64,000 nucleotides of DNA from Epiperipatus broadwayi (taxonomy: Eukaryota > Onychophora > Udeonychophora > Euonychophora > Peripatidae), in assembly GCA_028023455.1 (NCBI GenBank), contig JAQFVV010012673.1, positions 852,567-916,566 on the forward strand, given 5' to 3'. Below, piece by piece: positions 63,301-64,000 of this stretch. A model generated the notes under the pieces. That model was not told where the DNA came from, searched no databases, and saw only the letters and a program-made list of their open reading frames with translations. Position 1 is the first letter of the stretch. Every line of letters begins with the position of its first letter. The position numbers and the translations under genes are program-made.

Positions 63301-63423
63301 AGGTTAGGTATTATACTTTTACTACACCTAAGCTCCTAAAAATAATACTATGAATTCGTCATTTATTCATAAGAATATATATATATATATATAATCATAA
63401 AAATACATATAATAATAAAAAAT

Positions 63424-63624
63424 ATTCTAGAATACACTTTACAAAATTCAATATGTCTATATAAAATAAATAACTGAATATTAATTAGAACCAGCTTATA
63501 ACAGTTTATACCATCTTGATTAGCTACTGAAGATGGTATAAATAGCCTTAAGCTAGCTGTAATTAATATCCAGTTATTTATTTTACATAGACATATTGAT
63601 TTATAGTGTGTATTCTGGAGAATT
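63424..63624. repeat. Inverted repeat with ~95-bp arms
   Basis: Left ATTCTAGAATACACTTTA...AATATGTCTATATAAAATAA is mirrored by TTATTTTACATAGACATATT...GTGTATTCTGGAGAAT. A CTGAAGATGG at the centre hints at another PLE-type end but no GAAA partner is present. Confidence 0.7.
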
Positions 63625-63711
63625 TTTGTTATACATATTGGTATTAAGATTTATAACACTGCAGTAAATATTTTACAATACTCTGTAAGCTTGAAGAAGG
63701 TAATACATAAC

Positions 63712-63851
63712 AAGAATTAGAGGAGCCATCTACTCTTATGCCTCATTTATCAATATAGTGGATTGTCTAAAACAATTTGGTTATAAAAACAGTTTAGGTA
63801 AGATTCTATATTAATAAATGAGGCACAAAACTAGATGGCTTCTGCATTCTT
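63712..63851. repeat. Inverted repeat with ~45-bp arms
   Basis: AGAATTAGAGGAGCCATCTA...GCCTCATTTAT pairs with ATAAATGAGGC...CTAGATGGCTTCTGCATTCTT. Small MITE-like hairpin. Confidence 0.7.
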
Positions 63852-64000
63852 GCTAATTATTATTAATTACAAGATAGGGAGTCTTTTAAAAACATTTACT
63901 ATACATTGTTATAAGTCTTAATCTTAAATGTTATATATATATATATATATTATACCTAGCCCTTTACACGTCGTCTCAGTAAATTTTATAAAAACATTAT

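Larger units (their letters stand above)
61780..63375 (+). mobile_element. Penelope-like element with RT and GIY-YIG remnants (PLE-3)
   Basis: The only PLE here with reverse transcriptase sequence. It is 5'-truncated at a (TA)n array, runs through RT and nuclease remnants and ends with a hammerhead-like motif at 63262-63300 and a TA array at about 63376. A second, ~72-bp (TA)n array (62460-62531) interrupts the coding part. Confidence 0.82.

Overview
This window is AT-rich eukaryotic (metazoan) nuclear DNA made almost entirely of transposon remains, short interspersed repeats and microsatellites. The combination of Penelope-like elements (PLEs) with GIY-YIG endonuclease domains, an RTE-type LINE, mariner and LTR elements, long (TA)n arrays and short hammerhead-bearing repeats fits a lophotrochozoan such as a mollusc. 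That assignment is an inference, not proven. No complete host gene is visible. The only candidate host coding sequence is one 319-bp minus-strand exon at 55980-56298 with good splice sites. All coordinates and pairings were read by eye.

Layout. 0-8 kb: a repeat copy, a large trinucleotide array, an inverted pair of PLE fragments (2.9-4.3 kb), an inverted pair of family A repeats (5.6-6.4 kb) and a 1.07-kb terminal-inverted-repeat element (7.0-8.1 kb). 8.1-13 kb: a palindromic PLE end, a 2.24-kb TG...CA element, and a head-to-tail dimer of a ~369-bp repeat with a well-formed hammerhead motif (11.2 kb). 13-18 kb: a GATA-rich satellite tract and clusters of family A. 18.4-21.7 kb: a dead mariner-like element with nested insertions. 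22-36 kb: family B copies, a tRNA-derived SINE, local duplications and a second TG...CA element in opposite orientation (31.6-33.7 kb). 37-44.8 kb: a (TTA)n/T83 tract, an RTE fragment, a third TG...CA element and a second inverted PLE. 46-54 kb: family B, a PLE fragment, a 500-N scaffold gap and a gag-only LTR retrotransposon. 54-64 kb: the candidate exon, more family A, a likely Illumina adapter remnant inside a microsatellite, and a decayed PLE reverse-transcriptase region.

The most interesting pattern is that at least three unrelated short repeat families (A, B and the 11.2-kb dimer), plus the PLE ends, carry hammerhead ribozyme-like motifs: CTGANGA, a small stem II, GAAA, a tiny self-complementary stem III and a matching stem I. 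The best copies are at 11198-11244 (+), 22411-22455 (+), 46192-46235 (-), 35150-35193 (-) and 5763-5804 (-). Short length, head-to-tail units and a type I hammerhead resemble metazoan retrozymes, which are thought to move through circular RNA using reverse transcriptases of other elements. Candidate helpers (PLE, RTE, LTR) are present here only as dead remnants.
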